Positions 23,999 through 37,178 of a stretch of 64,000 bases of DNA are shown here, piece by piece. Each line of letters starts with the position of its first letter. Positions within the stretch are counted from its first letter, which is position 1. Both the position numbers and the translations under genes were made by a program. Where the stretch lies: assembly GCA_036346405.1 (NCBI GenBank), contig CM070546.1:97752288-97816287 (forward strand). Reading direction: 5' to 3'. This DNA is from Phyllostachys edulis. Taxonomy: Eukaryota > Streptophyta > Magnoliopsida > Poales > Poaceae. The notes beneath the pieces are model-generated. The model searched no databases. It was not told the DNA's origin and saw only the letters and a list, made by a program, of their open reading frames with translations.

Positions 23999-24979
23999 CA
24001 CTACTAGAAAACAAAAGTTTCCTGTCGATCTACTATTTTCCTAGTGGGCTCGCATCAGGCCACCAGGACATATAATTTCCCTGTCATGATTTATAATTAC
24101 GCCAGGGAAAAAGAATTTTTCTTGTGGGTGAGAGGTAACCGACATTATTATGCTTGCCTAACGGTTTGCGACCCACAGGAAAATAGTTCCACATGACATT
24201 GGCTGGCCCTGTGCTAACCCCGTGTGAAGTTTTGCTGCCCCCATACTAAAATTCCCACATGCGACAAAATTTGGCATGTGCCAAGCCAGGTTTTTGCCCT
24301 GGCCGCGCCATATCCCAAAATTGCTTGCGTGCATTATGTGGCCGACAGTAAAACTTGCTATAGAAAATATCCAAACGCTAAGAACCCTACTCTAAAATCC
24401 CCAAATCCCTCACCGCTCAACTCACCCCAACCTCATTCGCCAACACTCCCAACTTGCCCCCAACTTCGGTGCCGCCCGCCCACCGCCCCCAACTTGCCCC
24501 AACTCCGGTGCCGGCCGTCCACCGCTCTCAAACGCCCCCACTTGCAGCACCCCCACCCTTCATCATCAGTTTCTCATCCACAACTTGCAATGGAAAACCT
24601 TGTCTGCCGTCGGTGCTACCACCTATTCCCATGGCTTTCATAACTAGCACCATCTCTTCCATCCAAATCAAATCTGGTGCCTCCCCCTCCTCCTCTGCTC
24701 TTTGTGGCTGGGGTACCCTACGACGCATCTTGGAGGATCCTCCCCAGATTCGCTGCACACACGTCCTCGTCATCATCAACTGCTGCTTTCTCATCCCTGT
24801 CGTCTGGCTCGGCCTCTAATTCCCCATCATCCTCGACCACTGCTTCTATCTCCAGGCTCACACCCACCTCTTGGTAAGCACGAATAGCAAGTAGTGGTTG
24901 CACAAGTATACTTGCAACAAGAAATAAAATTAGTACCTTATGTGTACGAGTGTTTCCTGTTCTTCCTACTCTATGGTTG

Positions 24980-25024
<45 letters not shown>

Positions 25025-25811
25025 TCCTATTGTTTTCCTACTATTTTAATTAATCTAAGATACAACAACTACTCAACTAAGATCTCCATGTGTTGTCTAT
25101 GTGTTAGTTGGTGGCTGTGTGTGAGGTCGATGAATGGTAATTTTGTAAGGTTTGTTTCTTTCGGTATAGGTTGTTCCTCTCTGTGACCTAGAGTTATGAA
25201 CTCTTTTTGCCCTTTTCTTAGCAGACAATGTCTTGGGATTAAAGGAGAAGGAGGCTTGAAGGTGCAAGTCTGTGATAGGATTTCAATCAATTCAGATAGG
25301 CTAGCATCATTTTGAGGGGGTATACAGGAGAGGATTTCAGTTGAGTAGCACTCAATGGACGAATGTGCTCACTCTATATCGCTATTTCAAGAGAAGATAT
25401 CTCTATTTGACTGAATGTGCTCTGACAATTTGCAGCTTGAGACAAGAGCACAGATGTTACATAGCAGAACTAGAGTGGAAGGACGAATCACTTCAAGTCA
25501 AGCTTATATCATTCTCAGGTACCTTTCATATATGACCTTTCAATGTAATGTTGTATCAAATTTATGCTTACCTGTCTCATAAATTCTGTGGCGTGTTTAG
25601 TATTTAATTTTTAATTGTGTGTAGACATTTTTTTTGCTATGGTGCATTATGGGAATCTGTCCATTACTTGTTTAATTGGTTGGTAGTACAGAATTAAGTG
25701 TGTCGAGTGATGAATTAGTGATTCAATCTTCTAATTAAATAATTATATAACTAACATATTCATCCCTTTTTAATACAGAACTAGTTTTTGGCAGACCGTA
25801 CAAAGATGTGT
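23999..25811 (+). other. CACTA-2 5' subterminal region and leader
   Basis: Subterminal motif array (23999-24230), then a CCCCAACTTGCCC-rich leader (24400-24560) parallel to CACTA-1, then intron-like sequence with a TG microsatellite. ORFs in 24224-24903 are compositional. Confidence 0.65.
24981..25021. repeat. (TG)n microsatellite
   Basis: About 20 uninterrupted TG dinucleotides in the leader or intron of CACTA-2. Confidence 0.97.
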
Positions 25812-25910
25812 AGTGGTTGGCAGCGTGGTAAAGCTCCCTCTAATGAATGGATTGAACACACCACACAATTATTAGACCGCGCCTTCTCTATCCCTAGTGT
25901 AGCTGAAGGT

Positions 25911-27516
25911 TGAAGGGATACGGGTAGGCTACGCTAGTTGACAATTCAAAAATTCTACTGCGTAAACCAGAATGCCATGCAAGCAAGAGATCATAGATCG
26001 TTACTACCAGACATGCAATGTAGCGAAAGAAGAGTTGCAGTAGCCTGGTCCAACGAAGAGCACGTTGATGTAATGGTCATAGTCGATCATCCAATGTTCC
26101 CGATGTCGATCGACTCCTCCAGCAACCAATCGCTTTCCTTGAAAAGTCGTGGATCGTCCTCAAGCGCAACAAGCAATAGCAACCGCAGTAGCGTCTCTAC
26201 GGTATCCACACGTCCAGGGAAGGAACACCGTACATCGGTGTGCTAGCACCAAGTTGCACGGGAAGGCTCTCTCAAGAAGATGGCGACTTAGGTTCTAAGC
26301 AACTCACGTCAAATCTTGTCGTGTGTCCTCTATCTCATCGCATACTCCCAACAGCCTCAAGCATCTCTTTATATAGTGCCAGTGACGGATCCTATCCAAA
26401 CACGTTTGACGAATCGTATCTGTACTGGTTTGTTCCAACGCATTAAATGTGTGAACCATTAGGTTCATGCGTAATCGGTAGTGAATCGGAAACTCCATTT
26501 CGATCATGAGTCGTCAGCGGCTCCTAGCAGAACAGAACAATTCCTGAATACACATGAATTATATCGGACGAACTTTAATGCAATATGATCTATGACCAGG
26601 TCCATATCACTAACTATCAGCTCATATCTCTATACGACTAGTTTATATTTAGTCTCGACCAGTTCGTAACTCCTTATGATCAGGTCTCGACCACTTAGTG
26701 ATCATGTTCGACCAACCTACGACTAGCTCATATCTCCATACGACTAGTCTGTATATGATCGAACTGAAATACCTTCTCGTGTATTCTTCCTTTGCCTCAC
26801 GATATCTGGTAGAACTCCAGATGAGATGTTGTGTCATCCATGGACTGTTCAATACTTTCTCGATCAAGTGTCGGATAACTTTACGTGGTTGAACACTTCG
26901 ACCACTAGTGGCATGGTCATGTACTTCATTTATGTGACCACATCGAGGGGTCTAGAAATATCTCTCCTGTTATGTTAGGAGGGGCAAATCCCATATCCGA
27001 CCAGTCACATTCCTCCGCATGTTTCACAACGTACCTAAAAGCTACCTTTAGAACTACCCAATTATGGAGTAACATTTGGCAACCCCAAAGTGTACTCTTA
27101 CGCATGTAGGAAATCATGCTGATCTCAGGTCTAAGGATTATACATTATCATTGCTTGAGACCAACTGACGACACATAAAATCATAACAATCTCAACAGTG
27201 TCTCAAGGTGGGTCAATTCAACCCCATGTTCTCTAATGTGTTCACATTGTTGATTTGATATCCCTATATCCATGACCGGTGAAACATGGTCATCAATCAA
27301 TACATGTGCTGGTCAACAGGATCACTGGTGTTCCGACTAGGGATACTTTTAGAATGGCATCATATAAGTTAAAAGAGCTTCACCAACAAGTCACATACTT
27401 GTTAATCTTACAACCAATGATTCATCCAAGGAACATAATAACATTTATTCAATAACTCATAAACATAGACGTGATACAATCATCTCTATGATTGCCTCTA
27501 GGGCATATCACCAACA
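25911..27516 (-). repeat. 3' LTR of the copia element
   Basis: 1606 bp, ending (minus strand) CGTATCCCTTCA. Contains repeated TACGACYAG/GGTCTCGACC words around 26585-26770. Confidence 0.92.
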
Positions 27517-27519
27517 GTC

Positions 27520-28350
27520 TCCCACTTGCACTAGAGTCAATCATATAGGTATCTTATACCCATTGCTCTTGTATGCGCCTCATGCTTAGGTTGCGGGAGA
27601 GGCTTTGTCAACGGATTAGAAATATTCAAATCCGTGTGCACTTTGCATATCTTCGCATCACCTCTCTCAACGATCTCACAAATTATGTGATATCGTCTAA
27701 GTATGTGCTTGCATTTTGATGCAATCTAGGCTCCTTAGCTTGTGCAATGGCTCCACTATTATCACAATAGAGATCCATTGGACTGGAAGCACTAGATACA
27801 ACACCCAATTCACAAATAAACTTTCTTATCCATACGTCCTCTTTTGCAGCTTCTGAAGCTGCAATGTATTCAGCCTTTGTTGTAAAATCAGCAACTGTTC
27901 CCTACTTGGAACTCTTCCAGCTTACTGCTCCTCCATTCAAACAAACACAAACCCAGATTATGATATGAAATCATCCTTATCGGTTTAGAAGCTAGCATCG
28001 GTGTAACCATTTATGACCAGCTCGTCCTCACCTCCATAAACAAGGAATGCATCATTAGCCCTTCTTAAGTACTTAAGGATATTATTGACTGCTATCCAGT
28101 GACCTTCACCTGGATCCAACTGATATTTGCTCGTAACACTTGGAGTATACGACACATCTGGTCGTGTACATAGCATGGCATACATGATAGATCCAATAGC
28201 TGAAGCATATGGAATTCTACTCATTTTGTCTCGCTCATCAGTGGTCGTAGGACACTGACTCTTGCTAAGATTAATGCTATGTGCTATAGGTAAGAAACCT
28301 TTCTTGGAATCTTGCATGTTGAACAGTTTCAACACCTTGTCTATGTACAT
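27520..28350 (-). pseudogene. copia RNase H
   Basis: Continuation of pol: the link after RT (PYASAIGSIMYAMLCTRPDV, PGEGHW, LKYLRR) and RNase H with DASF, then a stop and frame change. It continues with GGAVSWKSSK, where a TAG replaces Gln, then AEYIAASEAAKE and YCDNSGAIAQAKEP. The acidic residues expected in copia RNase H are visible. Ends close to the polypurine tract. Confidence 0.85.
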
Positions 28351-28367
28351 ATCCTAGCTTAATTCAA

Positions 28368-29186
28368 TTAGCCTTTTGGATCTATCTGTCTTAATCCAAT
28401 TAGCCTTTTAGATCTATCTCTATAGATCCTTATACCAAGAATATGTGCTGCATCTCCTAAATCTTTCATTGAGAAACTATTTCTTAATGAAATTTTAACA
28501 GATTCAAGCATTGAAATATCATTTTTGACCAGTAGTATGTCATCCACATACAATATCAGAAACACAAGCTTGTTCCCACTAACCTTCTTGTAAACACAAG
28601 GTTCTTCTTCGTTCTTGATGAAGTCAAACCCTTTGACCACTTCATCAAAATGAATGTTCCAACTCCGAGATGCTTGCTTTAATCTATAGATGGATTTATT
28701 AAGCTTGCATACCTTTCTAGCTTCCTTTGGATCAACAAAACCCTCAGGTTGTGTCATGTACACATCCTCACTTAGGTTTCCATTTAGGAAAGCCGTTTTG
28801 ACACCCATTTGCCATATCTCATAATCGAAATATGCAGCAATAGCTAGAATGATCTGAATAAATTTAAGCATAGCGACGGGCGAGAAGGTTTCATCATAAT
28901 CAACACCTTGAATTTGTTTGAAACTCTTCGCAACCAGTCGTGCCTTATGAATGTGAACATTTCTATCCATATCTATCTTTCTCTTAAAAATCCATTTGCA
29001 CTCAATGGTTTTAACACCATCAGGTGCATCAACCAAGTTCCAAATTTGATTGTCATGCATGGACTTTTTTTCGGATCTCATGACTTCATGCCATGACTTA
29101 GAGTCTGGGTCCACTATCGCTTCCACATAAGTTTTAGGCTCATCATTATTTAATAATAACATGCCATGCCCATACCTTATAGGCAA
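28368..29186 (-). pseudogene. copia reverse transcriptase
   Basis: 272-residue open stretch with the copia RT blocks: WNLVDAPDGVKTIECKWIFK, KARLVAKSFKQ, DYDETFSPVA, VKTAFLNGNL and the catalytic LYVDDIL, then LGIRIYRDRS. The catalytic Asp pair is intact. The frame is separated from RNase H and integrase by stops. Confidence 0.92.
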
Positions 29187-29201
29187 TTGACGTGGCCTTT
29201 T

Positions 29202-30206
29202 TTATCTACGTGTGGCTGATGCCTCATCTACAGGTTCAACAACATTTTGTTCATCCTGTGGAGGTTCAGTAGGAGTTGAAACATTTTCAGATGGTTCCCA
29301 AATTTCTTCGAGTTGCACCTTGCTCCCATTGACTCCTTTGGAAAGAAACTCTTTCTCCAAGAAGACACCATCACGGGCAATAAACACTTTGTTATCTAGC
29401 CAATTATAAAAATAATATCCTTTAGTTTCCCTAGGATACCCCACAAAGAAGCACTTATCGGACTTGGGTGCGAGTTTATCAAATGTCAAATGTTTTACAT
29501 AAACCTCACAACCCCATATTCTGAGAAGACAATCCAGGACTCTTCCCGGTCCCTATCTCATATGGTGTCTGCGCTACAGTTTTTGATGGAACCCTATTAA
29601 AGTGAAAGCTATTGTTTCTAGAGCGTATCCCCAGAATTGTAATGGAAGATCAGATTGGCTCATCATTGACTGAACCATGTCCAACAATGTTTGGTTTCGT
29701 CGTTTCGACACCTCATTCCATTGAGGTGTTCCCGGCGGAGTAAGCTGTAGAATAATTCCACATTTCTTTAGACGATCACCAAACTTATGGCTCAAATATT
29801 CACCTCCACGATCAGATCGTAGACATTTGATTGTCTTGCCAAGTTGATTATGCACTTTATTATGAAATTCTTTGAACTTTTCAAAGGATTCCGACTTATG
29901 TCTCATCAAGTAGACATAGCCATATCTACTGAAGTTATCAGTAAAAGTTATGAAGTACTAAAAACCACCTTTGGTCGGAGTGCTCATTGGTACACATACA
30001 TCCGAATGTATTACGACCAGTAGATCACTCGCCCTCTCACCTCTAGCCGTGAAGGACACCTTTGTCATCTTGCCAAGTAAACAAGATTCACATGTTTCAA
30101 ATGATTCAAAATCAAATAAGTTTAGAAGACCATCTTTATGGAGCTTCATCATGCGCTTCTCATTTATATGACCAAGACGACAATGCCAAATGAAACTAGG
30201 ATTCAC
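29202..30206 (-). pseudogene. copia integrase
   Basis: The zinc domain WHCRLGHINEKRM...CESCLLGKMTK (29958-30206) is followed after a break by the core (29574-29909) with SDRGGEYLS and PQWNEVSKRRNQTL. In most copia elements the last motif reads NGVSERRN, so the catalytic Glu appears changed to Lys. The C-terminal part (29202-29489) holds KCFFVGYPRETKGYYFYN. Stops and shifts between the pieces make it inactive. Confidence 0.88.
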
Positions 30207-30215
30207 ATCATTAGG

Positions 30216-30686
30216 TCAAAGTCTCTTAGCATTAATGTTATAGATGGGCTCATCCTCTAGATTCAAAACATACAATCTATTCACCAATGGAGCATGACCA
30301 TAAAGCATATCTTCAAAATAAATCAAACAACAATTATTCTTTATTCTAAACTCATAACCTTCTGCTCCTAAACAAGAAGCAGAAATAATGTTTTTGCTTA
30401 AGGCTGGAACATAATAACCATTATTTAGTTCGATAACTAATCCTGAGGGTAAAGCTAATAGTAAAGTGCCAATAGCTAATGCAACAACTCTTGCTCCATT
30501 GCCCACACAAAGATCAACATCTCCTCTTTCCAAGCTTCTACTCCTTATCAGTCCCTGCATCGAATTACAAATATGAGCAACCGATCTAGTATCAAATACC
30601 CAAGAACTAGTCGAAGAAGTGGCAAGATTAATTTGTATAACATTTATACCTGAACTAGAAGTCTTACTTCCTTTGTTCTTTTTCAT
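30216..30686 (-). pseudogene. copia protease region
   Basis: Contains SSWVFDTRSVAHICNS, where the active-site motif D-T/S-G reads DTR. It continues with VPALSKNIISASCL, typical of copia before the integrase. The Gly-to-Arg change should abolish activity. Confidence 0.85.
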
Positions 30687-30716
30687 TTCTGCTAAGTACT
30701 TCTTGCAGTTTCTCTT

Positions 30717-31516
30717 TCAATACCCAATCTCATGACAATGGTAACATTCTGTATCAGGCTTATGATCCAGTTTAAGCTTCTTAAGCTTAGCCTTGAGACT
30801 CTCTATCTCATCTTGAGTCTTTCCTTTGCCCTTTCCCTTTCCCGACTTACCCTTCTTCTTGAAGGTTGTAGTCTTTTGAACCATCATCACATGATTAGAA
30901 CTTTTCTTGATGCTTTCCTCAGCACCTTTAAGCATGCCATGCAACTCGGACATTGATTTCTCCATGCCATTCATATGAAAATTCAATATGACAGACTCAA
31001 AGCTCGTAGGAAGCGATTGGAGAATCACATCAGTAGCCAACTCTTGCTAAGGGAAAAACTAAGCTTTTCCAAGCTCTCAATGTGACCAATCATCTTGATC
31101 ACATAAGGACTGATCGGGTTTCCCTCCAACAGCCTACAAGAAAACAAAGCCTTAGAGGTATTAAACATCTCTGCCCCTACTTGATCCTGAAACATACCCT
31201 TTAGACCCACAATCATATTGTAAGCGTCTGTGGTCTCATATTGCTTCTGAAGCTCAGAGTTCATGGTTGCAAGCATATGGCAGTGCACTTCGACTGCGTC
31301 ATTGCAATGCTTCTCATAAGCATTCTTTTCAGTTCGAGTAGCATCAACATTCGGTTCCTCGCTATAGGGACTCTCTAGAACATAATCCTTCTTTTCTTGT
31401 TTGAGAACAATTATCAAATTACGAAACTAGTCAATGAAGTTTGAATCATTCAACTTTTCTTTCTCAAGAATAGATCGCAAATTAAAGGTAGGTGCAGAAG
31501 AAGTAGTAGGTTCCAT
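30717..31516 (-). pseudogene. copia gag
   Basis: Starts MEPTTSSAPTFNLRSIL at 31516. A TAG lies where copia gag has Trp (SNFID-stop-FRNL). UBN2-like segments follow (LRSDR-free; QKQYETTDAYNMIVGLKGMF), then a frame change near 31040. The second part ends in a zinc-knuckle start CYHCHEIGY next to a stop. Conserved in outline, clearly broken. Confidence 0.87.
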
Positions 31517-32538
31517 GATCTACAACAGGATATGCAAAAAATTCAGCAGTATGTTTATGTAAGATCTTCTATTAGACACTCATGTTAGTGGTTATGTTTG
31601 ATCATATGATCAGCTCGTATCATCATACGACTAGTCTTTACCTGGTCATATCCCCATACGATCAATCTGAACCTAATCGTATCACCATACGATTAGTTCA
31701 TACCTGGTCGAACTTAATCATCAACAGTCAATAAAAGATACTCTCACTATAAACCATGTTTTCCTCAAACAACATATAGTGAGTTCAAGATCCATAAATC
31801 ATTAAGTCCTTGTGAGTTTGGCATCACTGCTAGAAACTTAGTGATTTTAGGTAAGCAACCCTTTGCTAATCATATCACATATGACTCTTGTTTGATCGGT
31901 GACATCTCCATGCACTTCCGACCAACACTATGCCCCGAGGCCCAAAACCCTTTTGATAGACTTGTCAAGTTAAACCAACATTATGCATGTGGGTGTTCGA
32001 CACCCACCCCATCTTATTAAGATAGTTAATGGCACCCTACTTTGGTAGACCTACCAATTAATGATCAAAATCGTGATGGTCGTAGCAATTGAAAAGGCAT
32101 CAAAGTAACTTAATTTTTCTTGAGGGATACTATTCTACCATGTTAAAACATCTAATGATACAACATGATTAATAGCAAGACAGGAATAAAGATTCACAGA
32201 TAATCAAATTAAACTGTGAAATAGTATGGCTCTTAACATGACAATCTTCATCACCATACTTCCTGTCCTCCGACCATCATGCTTGAAATCTCCGACTGCA
32301 ATCATCTACTAAGCAATTACTCCTAAAAGCTAGTAATGAATTACATACGAGAATATCAAGCATCACAAGTCGGTATGCAGACCGTTATACAATAATATGT
32401 AGCTCGATGGCTATCACACAACATGACATGCAGGCCATGTGAAATCCATTCATGCATCACATACACAATGGGCCATACTATTCACATCAATCCCTGCAAA
32501 AACGAGTCATGCACAGAATCCAATTCTATCGGGCGACA
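31517..32538 (-). other. Atypically long leader between copia 5' LTR and gag
   Basis: About 1 kb, whereas the primer-binding site and a short leader are expected. Around 31605-31710 there are three to four repeats of a CATACGACTAGT/CATACGATTAGTT-type unit, like those in the LTRs. No primer-binding site matching tRNA-iMet was found. Confidence 0.6.
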
Positions 32539-34176
32539 TGAACACAAACTACTATATAACACTAGCTGACAATTTAAAAATTCTACCACGTAAACCAGGA
32601 TGCCATGGAAGCAAGAGATCATAGATTGTTACCACTAGACGCACAGTGCAGCAAAAGAAGAGTTGGAGTAGCCTGGTCCAATGAAGAGCACATCGATATA
32701 ATGGTCATAGTCGAATGTCCAATGTTCCCGATGTCGATCAACTCCTCCAGGAACCAATCGCTTTCCTTGAGAAGTCGTGGATCATCCTCAAGCGCAACAA
32801 TAACTGCAGTAGCACCTCTACGGTATCCACACGTCCAGGGAAGGAACACCGTACGTCGGTGTGCTATCACCAAGTCGCACGGGAAGGCTCTCTCAAGAAG
32901 ATGGAGGCTTGGGTTCTGAGCAACTCACGTCAACTCTTGTCGTGAGTCCTCTGTCTCATTGCATATTCCCAACAGCCTCAAGCATCTCCTTATATAGTGC
33001 TCATGACAGATCCTATCCGAACACGTTTGACGAATCGTATCTGTACTGGTTTGTTCCAACTCGTTAAGTATGTGACCCGTTAGGTTCATGCATAATCGGT
33101 TGTGACTCAGAAACTCCTTTTCGATCACGAGTTGTCAGCGGCTCCTAACAGAACATAACGATTCTTAAATACACACGAATTATATTGGACGAACCTTAAT
33201 TCAATATGATCTACAATCAGGTCTATATCACTAATGTCTAGCCTGTATCTCTATACGACTAGTTCATATTTGGTCTCGATCAGTTCATATTTGTTCTCGA
33301 CTAGTTCGTAACTCCTTACGACCAGGTCTCGACCACTTAGTGATCATGTTCGACCAACCTACGACCAGCTCGTATCTCCATACGACTAGTTCGTATCTAA
33401 TCGAACTGAAAAAGACCTTCTCGTGTATTCTCCCTTTGCCTCACGATATCTAGTTGAACTCCAGGTGAGATGTTGTGTCATCTATGGACTGTTCAATACT
33501 TTCTCGATCAAGTGTCAGATAACTTTACGTGGTCAAACACTTCGACCACTAGTGGCATGGCCATGCACTTCCTTGATCCGACCACATCGAGGGACCACTT
33601 CCTTGATCTCATGTTATGTTAGGAGGGGCAAATCCCATATTCGACTAGTCACATTCCTCCGCATGTTTCACAGCATACCGAAAAGCTTCCTTTATAACTA
33701 CCCAGTTACGAAGTAGCGTTTGGCAACCCCAAAGTGTACTCTTACGCATGTAGGAAGCCATGCTAATCTCAGGTCTATGAATTATACATCATCATTGTTT
33801 GAGACCAATTAACGACACGTAAAATCATAACAATCTCAACAGTGTCTCAAGGTGGGTTAATCCAACCCCCTGTTCTCCAACATGTATTCACATTATTGAT
33901 TTGATAACCCTATATTCATGACCGGTGAAACATGGTCATCAATCAATACATGTGCTGGTCGACAGGATCACTAGTGTTCCAACCAGTGACATCCGACCAG
34001 GGATACTTTTAGAATGACACCATATAAGTTAAAAGAGCTTTACCAACATGTCACATACTTGTCAATCTTATAACCAATGATTCATCTAAGCAACAGAATA
34101 ATATTTATTCAATAACTCATAAACATAGACGTGATACAATCATCTCTATGATTGCCTCTAGGGCATATCACCTACA
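32539..34176 (-). repeat. 5' LTR of the copia element
   Basis: Matches the 3' LTR from about 32561 to 34176. The last 22 bases (32539-32560) align in length with the 3' LTR end but are largely different, so the inner boundary is altered. TACGACYAG repeats lie at about 33205-33400. Confidence 0.82.
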
Positions 34177-37100
34177 AAGGTGGCACCACTAAGTGCCCCC
34201 ATGTGCCTTGTGTCAGAACTACTTTAGGCATAAAAGGGATGATGCAGATCTGCACTTGTGTAAATATGGGTATAAGGATAACTACAAAACATGGACAGCA
34301 CATGGTGAGAGCCTTGTTGGTAGGCATGACGAAATAGTCACTTAAATAGATCATGAGGGATTTGATGAAATTGACCAGATGGATAATATGTTGGTTGACC
34401 TAGGTGGTGACCACCCACCAACAATTGATAACGAGCCAAAGACATCTGCCTAGGCTTTTTATAGGCTGGTCGCCAGTGTTGATGAATTGGTTCATGAGAA
34501 CACAACGCACTCACGTCTTTCTGCCATTGCTCGTTTGCTTGCTATGAAATCACAGTATAATGTGTCAATAGCACACTACGATGATGTATTACAGATAATC
34601 CATGAGCTTTTACCTACAGAGTCTAAGTTGGTTGAGGACTTCTATCGTTTGAAGAAACTAATAGAGGACCTTGGTATGCCATATGTTAAAATTGATGTGT
34701 GCTATAATAATTGCATGATGTACTACAAAGCTAATGAGTATAAAGAAAAGTGTGACTTTTGTGGTACCTCTTACTATGAGGAAGGGCAGAATAAAGTCCC
34801 ACATAAAGTGTTGCATTGCCTCCCTATTACATACATACTACAAAGGTTATATGCACGTGAGGAGACAACAAAATTAATGCGGTCACAAAGTCGATCTGAG
34901 TCTCGTAAGATGCCTCATCCACGTGATGGGGAAGCTTGGCAACAATTTGATGAGGACTTTCTAGACTTTGCAAGTGATCCTAGAAATATGCGACTTGTTG
35001 TAGCAATAGATGGTTTCACACCATATAGTTTGGGGGATGCTCCTTATACATGTTGGCTAGTGTTTGTAGCTCCATTAAATCTCCCCTAGCACGCTGATGA
35101 GGCTAGAGTACATATTCCTTAGCCTTGTTATCCCTGGTCCTCAACATCTGGGGAAGAAATTGAGTGTTCTAATGCAACCTTTAGTTGATGATCTTATCAA
35201 ATTGTGGAATGGGGTAGAAACATGGGATGCTTTTATCAAGCAGAACTTTATAATGAGGGTAGCGTATCTATGGCCAGTCCATGATTTTCTTGCTTACGGT
35301 ATGTTTGCTGGATGGAGCACCCATGGTTTGTTAGCATGTCCACAATGTATGTGTGATAGCAACACATTTCAGCTCCATAACAGGCACAAGGCTTGTTGGT
35401 TTGATTGTCATAGGTGCTTTCTACCTAGAGACCATGAATTTAGAACCCAAGCTAATTCATTTAGAAAGAATACAACGAGGAGCCACCAAGGCGACTAATA
35501 GGAGAGCCCTACGATAGGGCAGAGGCTGACTATGTTTTCGAGAATTATGCAAGGACGAGGGTGAAGGACAACATGTACCAAGCTCATGTGGATGTTGTCA
35601 ATATATACTATGAGAAGCAAGGAGAGGAGCTTGATGATACGTTGGCACGCCTGAGAGAGCTTACACTTGAACAATACTTGGATAGCAGGGTTGACTGTGC
35701 AATGAATTGGTATGGCTCACTACTACAAAAAGGCTAATACTGGATGCCTCATCACAGACGGTTGACCGAAACCGCTTCAGATACATTCAATCACGACGGT
35801 TTTGGCTTAGAGACGCTCAGGCATCGGGTCGCGCTTAAAAACCGCTCAGTGAAGAGGAATATCACGCATTTGCTTCATGTTGAAGACCGTCAGGAGTATC
35901 ACGACGGTTCTTGTTCGTAACCGCTCGTGATATTATCAAGATCACGACGGTTTTAAACACAACCGTCAGGAGTATCACGCACGGTTCAACAAGAACCGCT
36001 CGTGATATTAATTATATCACGACGGTTCTAAAAATAACCGCTCAGGATAATATCGCCCAGCGTGAGTTAATTTCTTCATCGCCGGCGCGCTCGTGTTCGC
36101 CGCCATCCGCCGCCCCGACGCGCTCTTCATCGCATCAATCCGCTTCGCCCTCGACGCCTCTCTTCGCCTCACGCCCGAATTTATTCCTTGTTTTATAAAA
36201 GGATCATCCGCCATCCAAGATGATCATCCCCACATACTTATGAAAAAATAGAAATGGTCGCCTCTTCCTTGTCGCCGCAGACCGATGGCCTTCCCGCCGC
36301 GACCATTTGTCGAGCACCTCTCTCGGTATAAGTTGAACTGCGTCGCGAAGAACACCGCTTGATCAACAGTTGTCTTCACCTCCGCCGCGGAGAATTTGCC
36401 GAGCAGTGACGGCCACCTTCGCCGCCTTGACATCCTCCTCCGCCGTGTCTTCCGGTGATCTCGCACTTTCGGCGACTTTACAATATTATCGTCAGAAGTC
36501 CTCCAAAACGACGCTGCACGCCTCCAGAGGCTTGCCGCCACTTGACTGTAATCGAGGCGGCAGAGCATCGAGTCGACAAAGTGCCGAGACCCTCAAGCAA
36601 GGAAGAGAGCCTATGGGCTCAATTCTTCTTGGTTCAACAATCGAGGGTCTTCGAGACACTTTCGAGCAGCGGCCAACGGTGGACGATTTCGTGCTTTGTT
36701 CGCCGATGATCGTGAATCGTCCGATGCCGACACTGCCGCTTATGAAGTATTGCGATGGAGATAGCACCTACCTTCGCCACTAGAAAAACCTTGGTTAATT
36801 ATAGGTTTCGCTTTTTAATATAAACATGTAATTTCTTCATGTCATGTAATTGTATATATATACTTGAGAAAAACTATTTCACGCATAGCCCATTATGGAA
36901 CCGTTTATGATATGGGATATATCGCAGACGGTTCCATAATGGAACCGCTCGTGATATGTTCTATATCACGCACGGCTCTATTATGGAACCGCTCGTGATA
37001 TTATCACCGACGGTTCCATAATAGAACCGCTCTCGATAAGTCTCTTTATAAGTAGGAGCTAGCCCATTTTGCCGCTAGGGTTTGCGCCTAACTCGCTACT

Positions 37101-37178
37101 CCCAGCCGCCTTACTCTCGTCCGCTCTCTCCCCGCCGCCGACGCCGCTTATTCTTCCTGTCGCCGACGGTTAGGACAT

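Larger units (their letters stand above)
25911..34176 (-). mobile_element. Ty1/copia LTR retrotransposon (minus strand)
   Basis: Bounded by a perfect 5-bp TSD AAGGT (25906-25910 and 34177-34181). LTRs are 25911-27516 and about 32539-34176; read on the minus strand they start TGTTGGTGATATGCCC or TGTAGGTGATATGCCC. A purine-rich tract AAGTGGGAGAC abuts the 3' LTR at 27517. Domain order is gag, protease, integrase, RT, RNase H, which is the copia order. The ATATGCCCTAGAGGCAAT start is common among Angela/Tork-like grass elements; that clade is an inference. No tRNA-Met primer-binding site is seen beside the 5' LTR. Confidence 0.93.
25812..35717 (+). pseudogene. TNP2-like CACTA transposase (CACTA-2), split by a copia insertion
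   Basis: The first exon part (25812-25910) encodes a SGWQRGKAPSNEW-type N-terminus and is cut by the copia element. Coding resumes at 34182 after the duplicated AAGGT. The 34182-34480 part holds the zinc domain and a frameshift, with in-frame stops near 34343 and 34452. A long open stretch (34487-35089) then covers the transposase core: CYNNCMMYYKA, CDFCGTSYYEE, KVLHCLPI, the HPRDGEAWQQFD motif and AIDGFTPY with the family-conserved Asp. A stop and frameshift follow, then 35097-35498 with the GWSTHGLLACPQCMCD block. The small CACTA cuts the 3' part at 35717. Better preserved than the CACTA-1 copy but not functional as one chain. Confidence 0.9.

Noticed and set aside
35718..36060. A CRISPR-like array from the regularly spaced TCACGACGGTT words
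   Set aside because: The words alternate in orientation, vary in spacing and cluster at both ends of a CACTA element; they are subterminal repeats.
36224..36783. 114- to 137-codon ORFs in the small CACTA
   Set aside because: Overlap on both strands in GC-rich filler; no domain and no splice logic.
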